64,000 nucleotides of DNA from Psychrobacter sp. APC 3281 (GTDB lineage: Bacteria > Pseudomonadota > Gammaproteobacteria > Pseudomonadales > Moraxellaceae). Shown piece by piece: positions 56,352-64,000 of the stretch. Under the pieces are notes generated by a model. That model saw only the letters and a list, made by a program, of their open reading frames with translations. It did no database searches and had not been told where the DNA came from. Position 1 is the first letter of the stretch, and every line of letters starts with the position of its first letter. The stretch is from the NCBI RefSeq assembly GCF_030407815.1, contig NZ_JASDCS010000011.1, positions 1 to 64,000 of the forward strand, written 5' to 3'. Both the position numbers and the translations under genes were made by a program.

Positions 56352-57176
56352 ATGACCAGAATTGAAAGTACCTTTGAAACCTTAAAATCACAAAATAAAA
56401 AAGCCTTGATTCCTTATGTCATGGCAGGCGATCCTAATCCGACCACTACGGTAGGTCTGTTGCACGACTTAGTGAAACACGGCGCTGATATGATCGAAGT
56501 CGGCTTACCATTCTCTGACCCAATGGCCGATGGTCCAACTGTGGCATTGGCTGGCGAGCGTGCATTAGCAGCAGGTACAAGTACTCGTGATGCGCTAAAA
56601 ATGGTCGCAGAGTTCCGTCAAACAGATACGCAAACGCCAATTATTCTGATGGGTTATCTAAATCCTGTTGAAATCATCGGCTATGACAACTTTGTGGCGC
56701 TATGTGAGCAGTCAGGCGTTGATGGTTTATTGATGGTAGATTTACCGCCAGCAGAGGCGGGCAGCTTCACTCAGCATTTGACCGATCATTCGATGAATGA
56801 GATTTTCTTGCTATCGCCAACAACTTTGCCTGAGCGCCGTGAGCAAGTATTGACTCATTGTGGCGGCTATATTTATTATGTATCACTAAAAGGCGTGACT
56901 GGTTCAGCCACACTAGATACTGATGACGTTGCCACGCAAGTTAAAGCGATCAAAGCAGAAACAGACCTGCCAGTATGCGTCGGCTTTGGTATCCGTGATG
57001 GTGCTTCTGCAAAAGCGATTGGTACCCATGCGGATGGCGTTATCGTCGGTAGTGCCTTGGTACAGAATTTTGCCGATATTGATGCTAATGATACCGCGGC
57101 GGTTGCAAACGCGCAGCAGAACATCATGGCAAAAATGGATGAGCTACGCGAAGCGTTAGACAGCTTAAGCGCCTAA
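56352..57176 (+). CDS. trpA: tryptophan synthase alpha chain
   Basis: A 274-residue TIM-barrel enzyme that cleaves indole-3-glycerol phosphate to give indole. The catalytic Glu is in MIEVGLPFSDPMADGP near residues 48-63, the catalytic Asp is in LLMVDLPPAEA near 128-138, and the phosphate-binding loops include VGFGIRDG near 215-222 and VIVGSALVQ near 234-242. Length matches the family. An AAGAGACC ribosome site precedes the ATG. It lies downstream of trpB after the 13-base inverted repeat. Confidence 0.97.
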   Translation: MTRIESTFETLKSQNKKALIPYVMAGDPNPTTTVGLLHDLVKHGADMIEVGLPFSDPMADGPTVALAGERALAAGTSTRDALKMVAEFRQTDTQTPIILMGYLNPVEIIGYDNFVALCEQSGVDGLLMVDLPPAEAGSFTQHLTDHSMNEIFLLSPTTLPERREQVLTHCGGYIYYVSLKGVTGSATLDTDDVATQVKAIKAETDLPVCVGFGIRDGASAKAIGTHADGVIVGSALVQNFADIDANDTAAVANAQQNIMAKMDELREALDSLSA

Positions 57177-57198
57177 TAGCTATTGCTTTCATATTGTT

Positions 57199-57246
57199 GT
57201 TACTTGAAGAGATAGTTATTTGAAGAAGTAGTTATTTGAAACGGCA
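57199..57246. repeat. three tandem copies of a 16-base unit
   Basis: The unit GTTATTTGAAGAAGTA (copy 2, 57215-57230) is flanked by variants at 57199-57214 and 57231-57246, the third diverging after GAA. It follows the trpA stop by 22 bases. Confidence 0.75.
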
Positions 57247-57327
57247 AAGTCAAATTGCAGCTATTGTTTACCTAAGACTTTACGTAAATGCTTTACGTGA
57301 AGACAATACTAAATGACTTTGCTAAAA

Positions 57328-57361
57328 TTAGTTTACGAGTGTAAACTAACATCACTATTAT
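57328..57361 (+). promoter_or_regulatory. accD promoter overlapped by a perfect palindrome
   Basis: TTAGTTTAC at 57328-57336, four bases, and its exact reverse complement at 57341-57349 form a 9-base-arm palindrome. TTTACG at 57332-57337 and TATTAT at 57356-57361, 18 bases apart, form a fair promoter that the palindrome would cover. It looks like a TetR-type operator. A second inverted pair (GCAAAGTCA at 57244 and TGACTTTGC at 57314) flanks it upstream. Confidence 0.5.
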
Positions 57362-57543
57362 ATGGTGTCTGATAGCAGTGGTTTATTCGTCATTTTGATT
57401 GGCGAATACATTATCTATCAACAAGCGCATAATCAAATTACCGACATACGAGATTTATTTATCAGTATGTCGCATGACTGCTCATGTTATGACGGTATTA
57501 GACGCTTTGTTTAGACAACCATTAAACTCTCAATGACAAGCGA

Positions 57544-58521
57544 ATGAGCAAACTTGTCAATAAGCCTTTTATGATGGCAAATAATATGACTGATACAATA
57601 ACAAAACCCGATAACAATACTGCTAAAGCCGTGCCAAACAGCAATACGGATAGGCAGTCATGGTTTAACCGTCCTATTCCAGGCATCAAACAGCATTTGA
57701 CTGCGCCACTGTCTGCGGTAGAGACTGAACCGTCAACTAAGTGTAGTAATTGTCATTCAATGATTACCAACACAGCGCTGATTTTTAACTGCTATGTGTG
57801 CCCACACTGTGATCATCATTTACCGATGAGTGCTCGTGAGCGTTTGAACTGGTTACTTGATCAAGTAGACGGCGAGACAGGACAAGAGTTTACGGCAAAA
57901 GATCCATTGAGCTTTGTGGATAGTAAGCCATATCCTGCGCGTATGAGTGAAGCACAAGAAAAAACAGGTGAGTCTGAGGCGTTGGTTGCTATGTATGGCA
58001 AACTGCGTAACCTTGATATCGTCGCCTGTGCTTTTGACTTCCGCTTTATGGGCGGGTCAATGGGTTCAGTCGTTGGTGATCGTTTCGTCCAAGCAGCTGA
58101 AAAAGCGCTAGAGCAAAAAGTACCTTTGGTTTGCTTTGCCGCTTCTGGTGGTGCACGTATGCAAGAAGGCCTGCTATCGTTGATGCAAATGGCACGCACG
58201 GCAGCAGCGATTGAGCGTCTAAGAATCGCTGGGATTCCTTACATTGTGGTATTGACCAATCCTGTGTACGGCGGCGTAACTGCATCACTGGCGATGCTGG
58301 GTGATATTCATCTAGCAGAACCAAAAGCGATGATCGGTTTCGCTGGTAAGCGTGTAATTGAGCAGACTGTACGTGAGACGTTAGAAGAGCCATTCCAGCG
58401 CGCTGAGTTCTTATTAGAGCATGGTGTAGTAGATGAAGTGGTACATCGCCATCAGCTAATCGATACGATCTATCGTCTACTTGCAAAACTATGCCGCGTA
58501 CCAAATGTAGATGCTCAGTAA
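57544..58521 (+). CDS. accD: acetyl-CoA carboxylase carboxyltransferase subunit beta
   Basis: A 325-residue subunit that, with AccA, moves the carboxyl group from biotin to acetyl-CoA to make malonyl-CoA. The zinc ribbon uses CSNC and CPHC near residues 62-85. The crotonase-fold domain contains the oxyanion sites FMGGSMGSVVGDRF near 168-181, ASGGARMQEG near 200-209 and NPVYGGVTAS near 239-248. The first 30 residues are a variable tail, so several in-frame ATGs are possible and none has a strong ribosome site. It follows trpA, a common proteobacterial order. Confidence 0.96.
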   Translation: MSKLVNKPFMMANNMTDTITKPDNNTAKAVPNSNTDRQSWFNRPIPGIKQHLTAPLSAVETEPSTKCSNCHSMITNTALIFNCYVCPHCDHHLPMSARERLNWLLDQVDGETGQEFTAKDPLSFVDSKPYPARMSEAQEKTGESEALVAMYGKLRNLDIVACAFDFRFMGGSMGSVVGDRFVQAAEKALEQKVPLVCFAASGGARMQEGLLSLMQMARTAAAIERLRIAGIPYIVVLTNPVYGGVTASLAMLGDIHLAEPKAMIGFAGKRVIEQTVRETLEEPFQRAEFLLEHGVVDEVVHRHQLIDTIYRLLAKLCRVPNVDAQ

Positions 58522-58720
58522 AATGAGATACTCAATAAGGTAGGTGACTCAGTGTAATGAATCATTTATTGAGTGCATAATGACTTAGCTGCGTGCTAAC
58601 ATCTACTGCATATGCAAGACCCCTAATAGCATTTATCGTCATTGCACGGTAAGTGCTATTTTTGGTTTTAGCTAACACATATATTTTTATCTCTTATTAA
58701 ATTTTATATAGGTTTTATCC

Positions 58721-60079
58721 ATGTCTGACCTTCGCAGCCCCAATGCCCATAGTCCTAATGAAAGTGCTAGCCTAACTGAATGGCTCGATTATATGCAGCA
58801 GATTCATGTGTCTGCAATTGATATGGGATTGTCACGTGTATTGCCTGTCGCAGAAGCGTTAGGCGTAGTGCAGTCAGCCAAAGATGACGCTTATGTATTT
58901 ACTGTGGCAGGTACCAATGGCAAAGGCTCTACAACTGCTGTCATCGCCGAAATGTGTAAATCCGCAGGTTATAAGACGGCACTATATCAGTCGCCACATC
59001 TTAGCGTTTTCAACGAGCGTGTACGTATCAATGGCGAGATGGTCAGCGATCAGACGCTGATTAAGGCTTTTAGCAAAGTAGAGGCAGCACGCTTACAGTG
59101 CGAGTTGACGTTGTCGTTCTTTGAGATGACCACACTAGCAGCGCTATTGATATTCGCTGAGGCAGATTGTGACGTGTGGGTATTAGAAGTAGGATTGGGT
59201 GGACGGCTAGATGTGGTCAATATTATTGATCCTGACATGGCGGTCATTACCAATATCGGTATCGATCACGTTGACTGGTTGGGTGACAATGTCGAGGATA
59301 TTGGTCGCGAAAAAGCAGGTATCTTGCGCAACGGCATTCCTCTGATTTATGGTGCTACTGAGATGCCAGCTAGCGTGCAACAGGCTATCGTTACTCAGCA
59401 GGCAACTTGTTATCAGATTGGACAAGATTTTAGCTACCGCGATATTAATTCAACGACTTGGCAATACAGTAACGCGGCGGTTACCTTGCAGTTACCACGT
59501 CCTGCGCTATCGTTGACTAACACCGCCAATGCCTTATCAGCAGTATTAGCAAGCCCATTGGATATCGATATCAATGCCATTAAGCAAGCGCTACAAACTG
59601 TCAAACTGGCAGGTCGGTTCGATTATCGTGAGAGCCATAGCCGCCATTGGTTGTTTGATGTGGCGCATAATGAGCAAGGCGTTGAGTTCTTACTAGCGCA
59701 GCTATTACCATTTTGGCAGCAGCATGTAGCCAAGCAAAGTAATCAAGATAGCTTAGCGAATATCCCTACACCAAAGATAAAAATGCTATTTTCTATGTTA
59801 GGTGATAAAGATATTGATAAGGTTATGCAGCGCTTAACCCAAGCAGGCTTACCGATTAGTGATTGGTTTATCGCTGAGATTGATTACCCTCGTGCTGCGA
59901 CTACTGAGCAGCTACAAGATGTTTTGGTTAAATATATCGATAGCACCAATATATATGAGTTCGATGGTTTGCATACAGCGACCCATGCAGTGATAGAGGC
60001 GAGCCAACCGCAAGACCTTATCGTCGTATGCGGTTCGTTTCATACGATTGGGGAAGCATTAAGTGCCCTTAGCGTATGA
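58721..60079 (+). CDS. folC: folylpolyglutamate / dihydrofolate synthase
   Basis: A 452-residue Mur-ligase-fold enzyme that adds glutamates to folates and makes dihydrofolate. The P-loop is TVAGTNGKGSTTAV near residues 61-74. The Omega-loop QSPHLSVFNERVRING lies near 90-105, and the GLGGRLDVVNII block near 157-168 binds Mg and ATP. The C-terminal domain contains FDVAHNEQG near 312-320 and ends VVCGSFHTIGEAL. It follows accD after 200 bases and precedes the SPOR gene, as in related genomes. Confidence 0.96.
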   Translation: MSDLRSPNAHSPNESASLTEWLDYMQQIHVSAIDMGLSRVLPVAEALGVVQSAKDDAYVFTVAGTNGKGSTTAVIAEMCKSAGYKTALYQSPHLSVFNERVRINGEMVSDQTLIKAFSKVEAARLQCELTLSFFEMTTLAALLIFAEADCDVWVLEVGLGGRLDVVNIIDPDMAVITNIGIDHVDWLGDNVEDIGREKAGILRNGIPLIYGATEMPASVQQAIVTQQATCYQIGQDFSYRDINSTTWQYSNAAVTLQLPRPALSLTNTANALSAVLASPLDIDINAIKQALQTVKLAGRFDYRESHSRHWLFDVAHNEQGVEFLLAQLLPFWQQHVAKQSNQDSLANIPTPKIKMLFSMLGDKDIDKVMQRLTQAGLPISDWFIAEIDYPRAATTEQLQDVLVKYIDSTNIYEFDGLHTATHAVIEASQPQDLIVVCGSFHTIGEALSALSV

Positions 60080-60337
60080 TAATTTAAGTTAAAGTAGTAC
60101 CTGTTTAATGTTAATCTTAGTCATAGCCTGATAGCAGACAGCATGAAAAATATGCTTTATAATCAAAATGATTTGCCAGACCAGTAGAAGATGGTCGGCA
60201 CAAATTTTGAACCCTGATGGCATTAACTGACAGTAACTGGCGGTAAGAGATCATGATTAAAGCGATTGGATATACTGCTTTGAGATAGTCGCTGCGCCGC
60301 TCAATCAACCTTATTACCAACTAAGAGACGTAAACGG

Positions 60338-61543
60338 ATGAACTTTTCGAGACAAGCCTTATTGGGCATTGGGATGATTATCGGCGGTAGCGTGATGCTA
60401 TACGCCATGGTGCAACAGATTGGCGATAGCGATCAACCAGAGCCGATGTCAGCGATGGTTGACAAACTAAGCTCGGAGCAAGAGTCTCCGCAGCCGCTTA
60501 CGACTGATATCGAAACAGAAAAACGTATCCTTGCGCAAAAGCAAAAAGAACGTGCAGCCCGCGTTGCAGAGCAAGAAAAACGTGCAAAAGAGTTTTTGAC
60601 AGAGCAGGAAGTTGCAGAAGCAGAAGCGTTGGCTAAGGCACGTGCTGAGAGCCAGCAATATGTCGATAATAGTGCGCCAGCTACTGATGAAACCAGCAGT
60701 ACCGAGTCTACAAAAGACGTTACTGCAGATCTGACCGTTCAGCCTCGTACTGAGAGTCAGTCTACTACTGATACTACAAAGTCTAGCGAAGCCGAGAAGC
60801 AAAAAGCGGCTCAAGAGCAACAAGAAGCCCAAAGGCAAGCGGCTATCAAAGAGCAAGCGGCCGCTAAAAAACTTGCCGAGAGTAAAAAACAAGCGGAGGC
60901 AGAGAAACTAGCCGAAGCAAAAAAGCAGGCGGAAGCCCAAGCAGCGGCTGAGAGAAAAAGAGAAGCAGCTGAAGCGGCTAAAAACGAGCCACCAAAATCG
61001 CCTTCTGAATACCAAATCAAGAAAGGCGATGGACTTATCAAACTGGCAAGACAATACAATATGCCTGTAGAAGTATTGGCTCAAGCCAACAACCTATCTC
61101 CATCAGCAGCACTACAACTGGGTCAAAGCATTACCATCCCATCGAGCAAACAGGTACAGCGTTTAGAGCGTGAAGCGGCGGCAGCCGAACAAGCGCGTGA
61201 GAAGAAGCGCCAACAAGAAGAAGCGCTGGCTAAGAAATCTGCCGATGCAAAACGTGAAGCGCAACAAAAACTGAGTGAAGCGCGTAAAGAAGTCAAAGAA
61301 ACAGACGCTAAAGGTAGCTTTGGGGTGCAAGTAGCTCTAGCAAATGACCAAGCCAAAGCGGATGAGTTAGCGAAAAAGTTCCGAGCAGCAGGTTATCAAG
61401 TCAAGACCAGTGCAACTAGCCGCGGTGTCCGTGTCGTGGTTGGGCCTGAACGCGGCAAAGTCGCAGCATTGGCACTAAAAGATAAAATCAATAGTGACCC
61501 TAAAGTAAATACAACCAGTGCTTGGGTGCTTTATTGGCGTTAA
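60338..61543 (+). CDS. LysM and SPOR domain protein with long coiled coil
   Basis: A 401-residue envelope protein (DedD-like place). One N-terminal helix (residues 5-24) is the inner-membrane anchor. Residues 60-225 are a Lys/Glu/Ala/Gln-rich charged helix, likely a periplasmic coiled coil. LysM is at 227-270 (YQIKKGDGLIKLARQYN, LQLGQSITIPS). A second charged helix follows, then the SPOR domain at 325-400 (FGVQVALANDQAKADELAKK, VRVVVGPERG), which binds denuded septal peptidoglycan. LysM plus SPOR in one DedD-like protein is unusual. A terminator follows. Confidence 0.88.
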   Translation: MNFSRQALLGIGMIIGGSVMLYAMVQQIGDSDQPEPMSAMVDKLSSEQESPQPLTTDIETEKRILAQKQKERAARVAEQEKRAKEFLTEQEVAEAEALAKARAESQQYVDNSAPATDETSSTESTKDVTADLTVQPRTESQSTTDTTKSSEAEKQKAAQEQQEAQRQAAIKEQAAAKKLAESKKQAEAEKLAEAKKQAEAQAAAERKREAAEAAKNEPPKSPSEYQIKKGDGLIKLARQYNMPVEVLAQANNLSPSAALQLGQSITIPSSKQVQRLEREAAAAEQAREKKRQQEEALAKKSADAKREAQQKLSEARKEVKETDAKGSFGVQVALANDQAKADELAKKFRAAGYQVKTSATSRGVRVVVGPERGKVAALALKDKINSDPKVNTTSAWVLYWR

Positions 61544-61591
61544 GCTAGAGCTTTTCTAGCGGTCTCGATTCGGCTTTTATCTACTTTATAT

Positions 61592-61622
61592 AAAAACACG
61601 ACAAATACTGTCGTGTTTTTTG
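61592..61622 (+). terminator. terminator of the LysM-SPOR gene
   Basis: AAAACACGACA and TGTCGTGTTTT pair around a short loop, followed by T's. Confidence 0.9.
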
Positions 61623-61794
61623 TTTTATAGATTGCTGATTGGCGCCGCCTTAGTTAAGATGAGCGCCATTTTTATAATCCGTTGTTGTATAACCTGTCAG
61701 CCTATATAGGTTGCCTTGTCGTGGTCGGCGCATTATTAATTGCTATCAATAATGACAATTAGCCCATCACTCTCATATTGTATAAGGTAGAACC

Positions 61795-62337
61795 ATGTCG
61801 TTTGGTGTTATATTTTTGATATTGGCCGTTGGCTTTTTGGGGCTGATTACGTTACCGAAGCTGCTACCAACACTACTGACGAAGCGCCCTGTCGTTGAGC
61901 CAGACCCAAAACCTGTGCGCGGCGATGAGTTGGCTATTTGGCCATTTGCGCCGATGCCAATCATGACCGATACGGAAGTGATATTTTTTAATAAGTTAAA
62001 AAATGCGCTGCCGGAGTATCACATATTTGTTCAAGTACAGCTGTCACGGATCATTGAGGCTAATAGTAGTGAGACATCAGAGCGTAGCTTTTGGTTCAAT
62101 CGTATCTGCCGTCAGAGCGTTGACTATGTGATCGTGGATGTCGATGCTCAGACCACATTGGTGGCTATCGAGCTTGATGACTGGACGCATAGCAGCAAAG
62201 CGCGCCAAAAAGCGGATGATAAAAAAGATAAGGCGCTTGCCAGTGCAGGTATTGCGATGGTGCGCTTCCACGCTGAGCGTATGCCGAGTGCCGATATGCT
62301 TAGATATGAGCTAATGCAAGTGATTGAGAGTTATTAA
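61795..62337 (+). CDS. DUF2726 membrane-anchored nuclease-like protein
   Basis: A 180-residue protein with one N-terminal helix (residues 3-26). The DUF2726 domain follows: LKNALPEYHIFVQVQLSRI near 68-86, a Ser/Glu insert, RICRQSVDYVIVDVDAQTTLVAIELDDWTHSS near 101-132, and KDKALASAGIAMVRFHAE near 143-160. The VDYVIVD ... AIELDD spacing resembles a PD-(D/E)xK nuclease core, which suggests a possible nucleic-acid cutting role that is not established. AAGGTAGA precedes the ATG. Confidence 0.82.
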   Translation: MSFGVIFLILAVGFLGLITLPKLLPTLLTKRPVVEPDPKPVRGDELAIWPFAPMPIMTDTEVIFFNKLKNALPEYHIFVQVQLSRIIEANSSETSERSFWFNRICRQSVDYVIVDVDAQTTLVAIELDDWTHSSKARQKADDKKDKALASAGIAMVRFHAERMPSADMLRYELMQVIESY

Positions 62338-62418
62338 GCATTCTGTGAAAGCTGTCTGATTGTTAAGACCAGAATATTATCTAAGCAGTTTCATTTTAAA
62401 ACTTTAGGTTAGCTAAAT

Positions 62419-63396
62419 TTATTCATCGAGTTGGTCTGACTGCCTTGGATAAATAACGATTGGTCGATTGCCTTCAAAATATAAACCTGTCTTAGGTAGT
62501 TCGCTATCTGACCAAACTATCGGCTGCTGGCGACTATCATAAGCATTTCGCTCATCATAAAAGTCGCGCTTGGTGAACCACTCAATATAATGCGCGGCTC
62601 GCAAATCTGTAGTGTCAATCGTTGCAAGACTTGCCATGTCTCTTTTATCACACCACTCATGTATTGGAAAACTCGGCGTTAGCCAATATGGCCAGTCATA
62701 ATCACCGCAACCAGTTGTGTTAATCGGTAGAAAGAATCGGCCTTTGATCACGCCATAACGCTTATCGATTTTTACCTGTCCATGATTTTCCGTATCTACC
62801 CACACCGCTCGAAACTGCTTGGTTTGCATGTGTGTCATCTTGCGCTGTAGATTATCATTAGAATTAATCCCAACCCAGTTTACAGGCTCAAAAGGTGCTG
62901 ACCCCATAAAAAACTTAATCGCTAGCTCCCAATGTTCAACCAGCTGTTCTGCATGGTTATATAAAATCAAATCAAGCTCACCAGTCGTCTGCTTGCCATT
63001 ATAGAGCTGCACGTTGCTAGCCAGTGTCTCATACGGATGCAGCTTGCGCGCAAATCCATCCTCTAACCAAAATGACAGTAAGCCCTCAAAATGAAAACCC
63101 AGACGATTGGGGCTAGGGCGTTTGAGTAAATAGCGAGTCAGCTCTTGATAGGCGGCAGTGGTGTCTAGCTCTGTTAATCGCTGCTCATACGCCTCAAACT
63201 GCGCCTGCCAAAATTGCGCGCTATGCACGGCAACCGTATGTGTATTCTGATGTGGCGCAAAGTCTAGCCACTGCGTCAAAACATTGGGACATGCCAGTAC
63301 ATAAGCCAAATCACGCACATAAGGTCGGCGGTAACGTTCCCAAGGTGCGCTATCTATGAGGTGATTAAATGTGGGCTGATTGACAGGCTCGATCAT
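62419..63396 (-). CDS. DUF1853 family protein
   Basis: A 325-residue cytoplasmic protein. It carries the family marks RDLAYVLACPNVL near 25-37, LGFHFEGLLSFWLEDG near 99-114, GELDLILYN near 139-147 and HWELAIKFFMG near 155-165, with later PINTTGCGDYDWPYW near 227-240. The GELDLIL ... ELAIKF pattern suggests a PD-(D/E)xK-like core, but no function is established. It is convergent with the DUF2726 gene (about 80 bases between stops). Confidence 0.82.
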   Translation of the reverse strand: MIEPVNQPTFNHLIDSAPWERYRRPYVRDLAYVLACPNVLTQWLDFAPHQNTHTVAVHSAQFWQAQFEAYEQRLTELDTTAAYQELTRYLLKRPSPNRLGFHFEGLLSFWLEDGFARKLHPYETLASNVQLYNGKQTTGELDLILYNHAEQLVEHWELAIKFFMGSAPFEPVNWVGINSNDNLQRKMTHMQTKQFRAVWVDTENHGQVKIDKRYGVIKGRFFLPINTTGCGDYDWPYWLTPSFPIHEWCDKRDMASLATIDTTDLRAAHYIEWFTKRDFYDERNAYDSRQQPIVWSDSELPKTGLYFEGNRPIVIYPRQSDQLDE

Positions 63397-63778
63397 AGAG
63401 TAAACCAGTGTAAAGATGTAGCATTTACCCTAACGGCTCGCTCTATAAAAGTCTATAGATGACAAGTATCCGCTAGGGTAGTACTAAGCTTTTTGGCGCT
63501 AAAATATGATATTAATGTGATAAATATGAATGCTGATATCAGGCGGTGATAGCAGGTAGGGTAATAGAATACTGAGTATTGTCCTGATTATTAGTAATAA
63601 CCATTTTGATGGATTTCTGGGTGCGTTATGCGGTGGCTGCTGCTTTGAATTGAGAAGGTTGTAATTTTGCTGGGTCATTGTCTAGCTCCATAATTTACCG
63701 TAACTCGATTGCTACGGCTGGTATGGAAGTATTTTATGAGGTGAAGTTAGTGAATAAATTAAGGTTGATTAGTTAAAG
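63397..63778. other. gene-free region before the window-edge gene
   Basis: About 380 AT-rich bases between the DUF1853 start and the stop of the partial gene. Besides the broken frame at 63539-63691 I see nothing definite in it. Confidence 0.5.
63539..63691 (-). pseudogene. short frame broken by an in-frame stop, possible gene remnant
   Basis: From ATG at 63691 the minus strand reads MELDNDPAKLQPSQF and on to a TAA after 21 codons, then continues in the same frame (RTQKSIKMVITNN to TLPAITA) to a TGA at 63539. I recognise no family. It may be chance, since the whole piece is 51 codons. Confidence 0.2.
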
Positions 63779-64000
63779 TTAAAGTTCATCTTTCAGCTTA
63801 TTTTTAATAATGTGAGAATACTCTTTAATGGCGTTGCTTATTTTAGCTGTATTACCTTTTAGTCCAAACATATCATCATCAATAACTTGTAGTTCTTGTT
63901 GTGCAAGGTTAACGATAGCTTCATTTATCTGTGTCGCATTAGGTCTATTACCTACTTGGAATACATTGGATTTTTGAGCAAGTAAAATCGCTAACATTGC
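63779..64000 (-). CDS. C-terminal part of an unidentified protein (partial)
   Basis: The minus-strand frame is open to the window edge and covers the last 73 codons of a gene, ending KNKLKDEL. It is AT-rich, helical and charged (VGNRPNATQINEAIVNLAQQ near its middle). The ATG at 63997 may be internal. No family recognised. Confidence 0.5.
   Translation of the reverse strand, partial: AMLAILLAQKSNVFQVGNRPNATQINEAIVNLAQQELQVIDDDMFGLKGNTAKISNAIKEYSHIIKNKLKDEL

Noticed and set aside
60467-60892. 141-codon minus-strand frame rich in Phe, Leu and Ser
   Set aside because: It is the reverse reading of the Lys/Glu/Ala-rich helix of the LysM-SPOR gene, and such shadows are expected there.

Overview
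The window looks like a chromosomal segment of a Moraxellaceae gammaproteobacterium, most likely Psychrobacter. This is inferred from protein flavour and gene order, not from a database search. Supporting signs are moderately AT-rich DNA, a family I.1 lipase followed by its foldase, a long FtsK, a trpF-trpB-trpA-accD-folC-SPOR run, cytochrome c5, and paired LemA/TPM proteins. I see no rRNA operon, CRISPR array, intact insertion sequence or prophage.

Layout. 0-7 kb: the 3' end of tuf with its terminator, rimI, a MerR regulator, aat-trxB and ftsK. 7-18 kb: an amidase, a YgiD-like dioxygenase, rlmH, a DUF421 membrane protein, a small membrane protein, an unusually long dacB, an exonuclease / cNMP-CBS-nucleotidyltransferase pair, and dapC. 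18-27.5 kb: a two-helix membrane protein, glnD, map, the lipase-foldase pair, a META lipoprotein and a TolB-like lipoprotein. 27.5-31 kb is the most accessory-looking part: two tandem DUF2256 mini-genes, an AT-rich lipoprotein with a hydrolase-like GxSxG motif, a decayed copy of the metH 3' end, and a BASS transporter between that scar and intact metH. 31-37 kb: metH and two fasciclin lipoproteins with a decayed third fasciclin fragment between them. 37-45 kb: an AGCS symporter, a long gene-free stretch, lemA and two TPM genes, an adenosine/adenine deaminase, a sirtuin and tRNA-Arg(CCG). 45-54 kb: cytochrome c5, yadGH, queF, proS, a DUF4230 protein and a photolyase. 54-64 kb: trpF, trpB, trpA, accD, folC, a LysM-SPOR protein, DUF2726, DUF1853 and an unidentified partial gene.

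Most genes are housekeeping: translation (tuf, rimI, aat, proS, rlmH, map, queF), amino-acid metabolism (metH, dapC, trp genes, glnD), envelope and division (ftsK, dacB, SPOR) and lipid synthesis (accD). The lipase and foldase form a dedicated export pair. LemA with two TPM proteins forms a probable envelope cluster. YadG and YadH form an ABC-2 exporter.

The most interesting signals are not whole genes. They are (1) the displaced, decayed metH tail that ends exactly at the stop codon and flanks the BASS gene, (2) the decayed fasciclin copy, (3) perfect long inverted repeats before yadGH, between trpB and trpA, before accD and across the stop codon of the gene at 18.2 kb, and (4) a nine-copy hexanucleotide tract at the start of the photolyase gene. 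All operator and element interpretations are inference.
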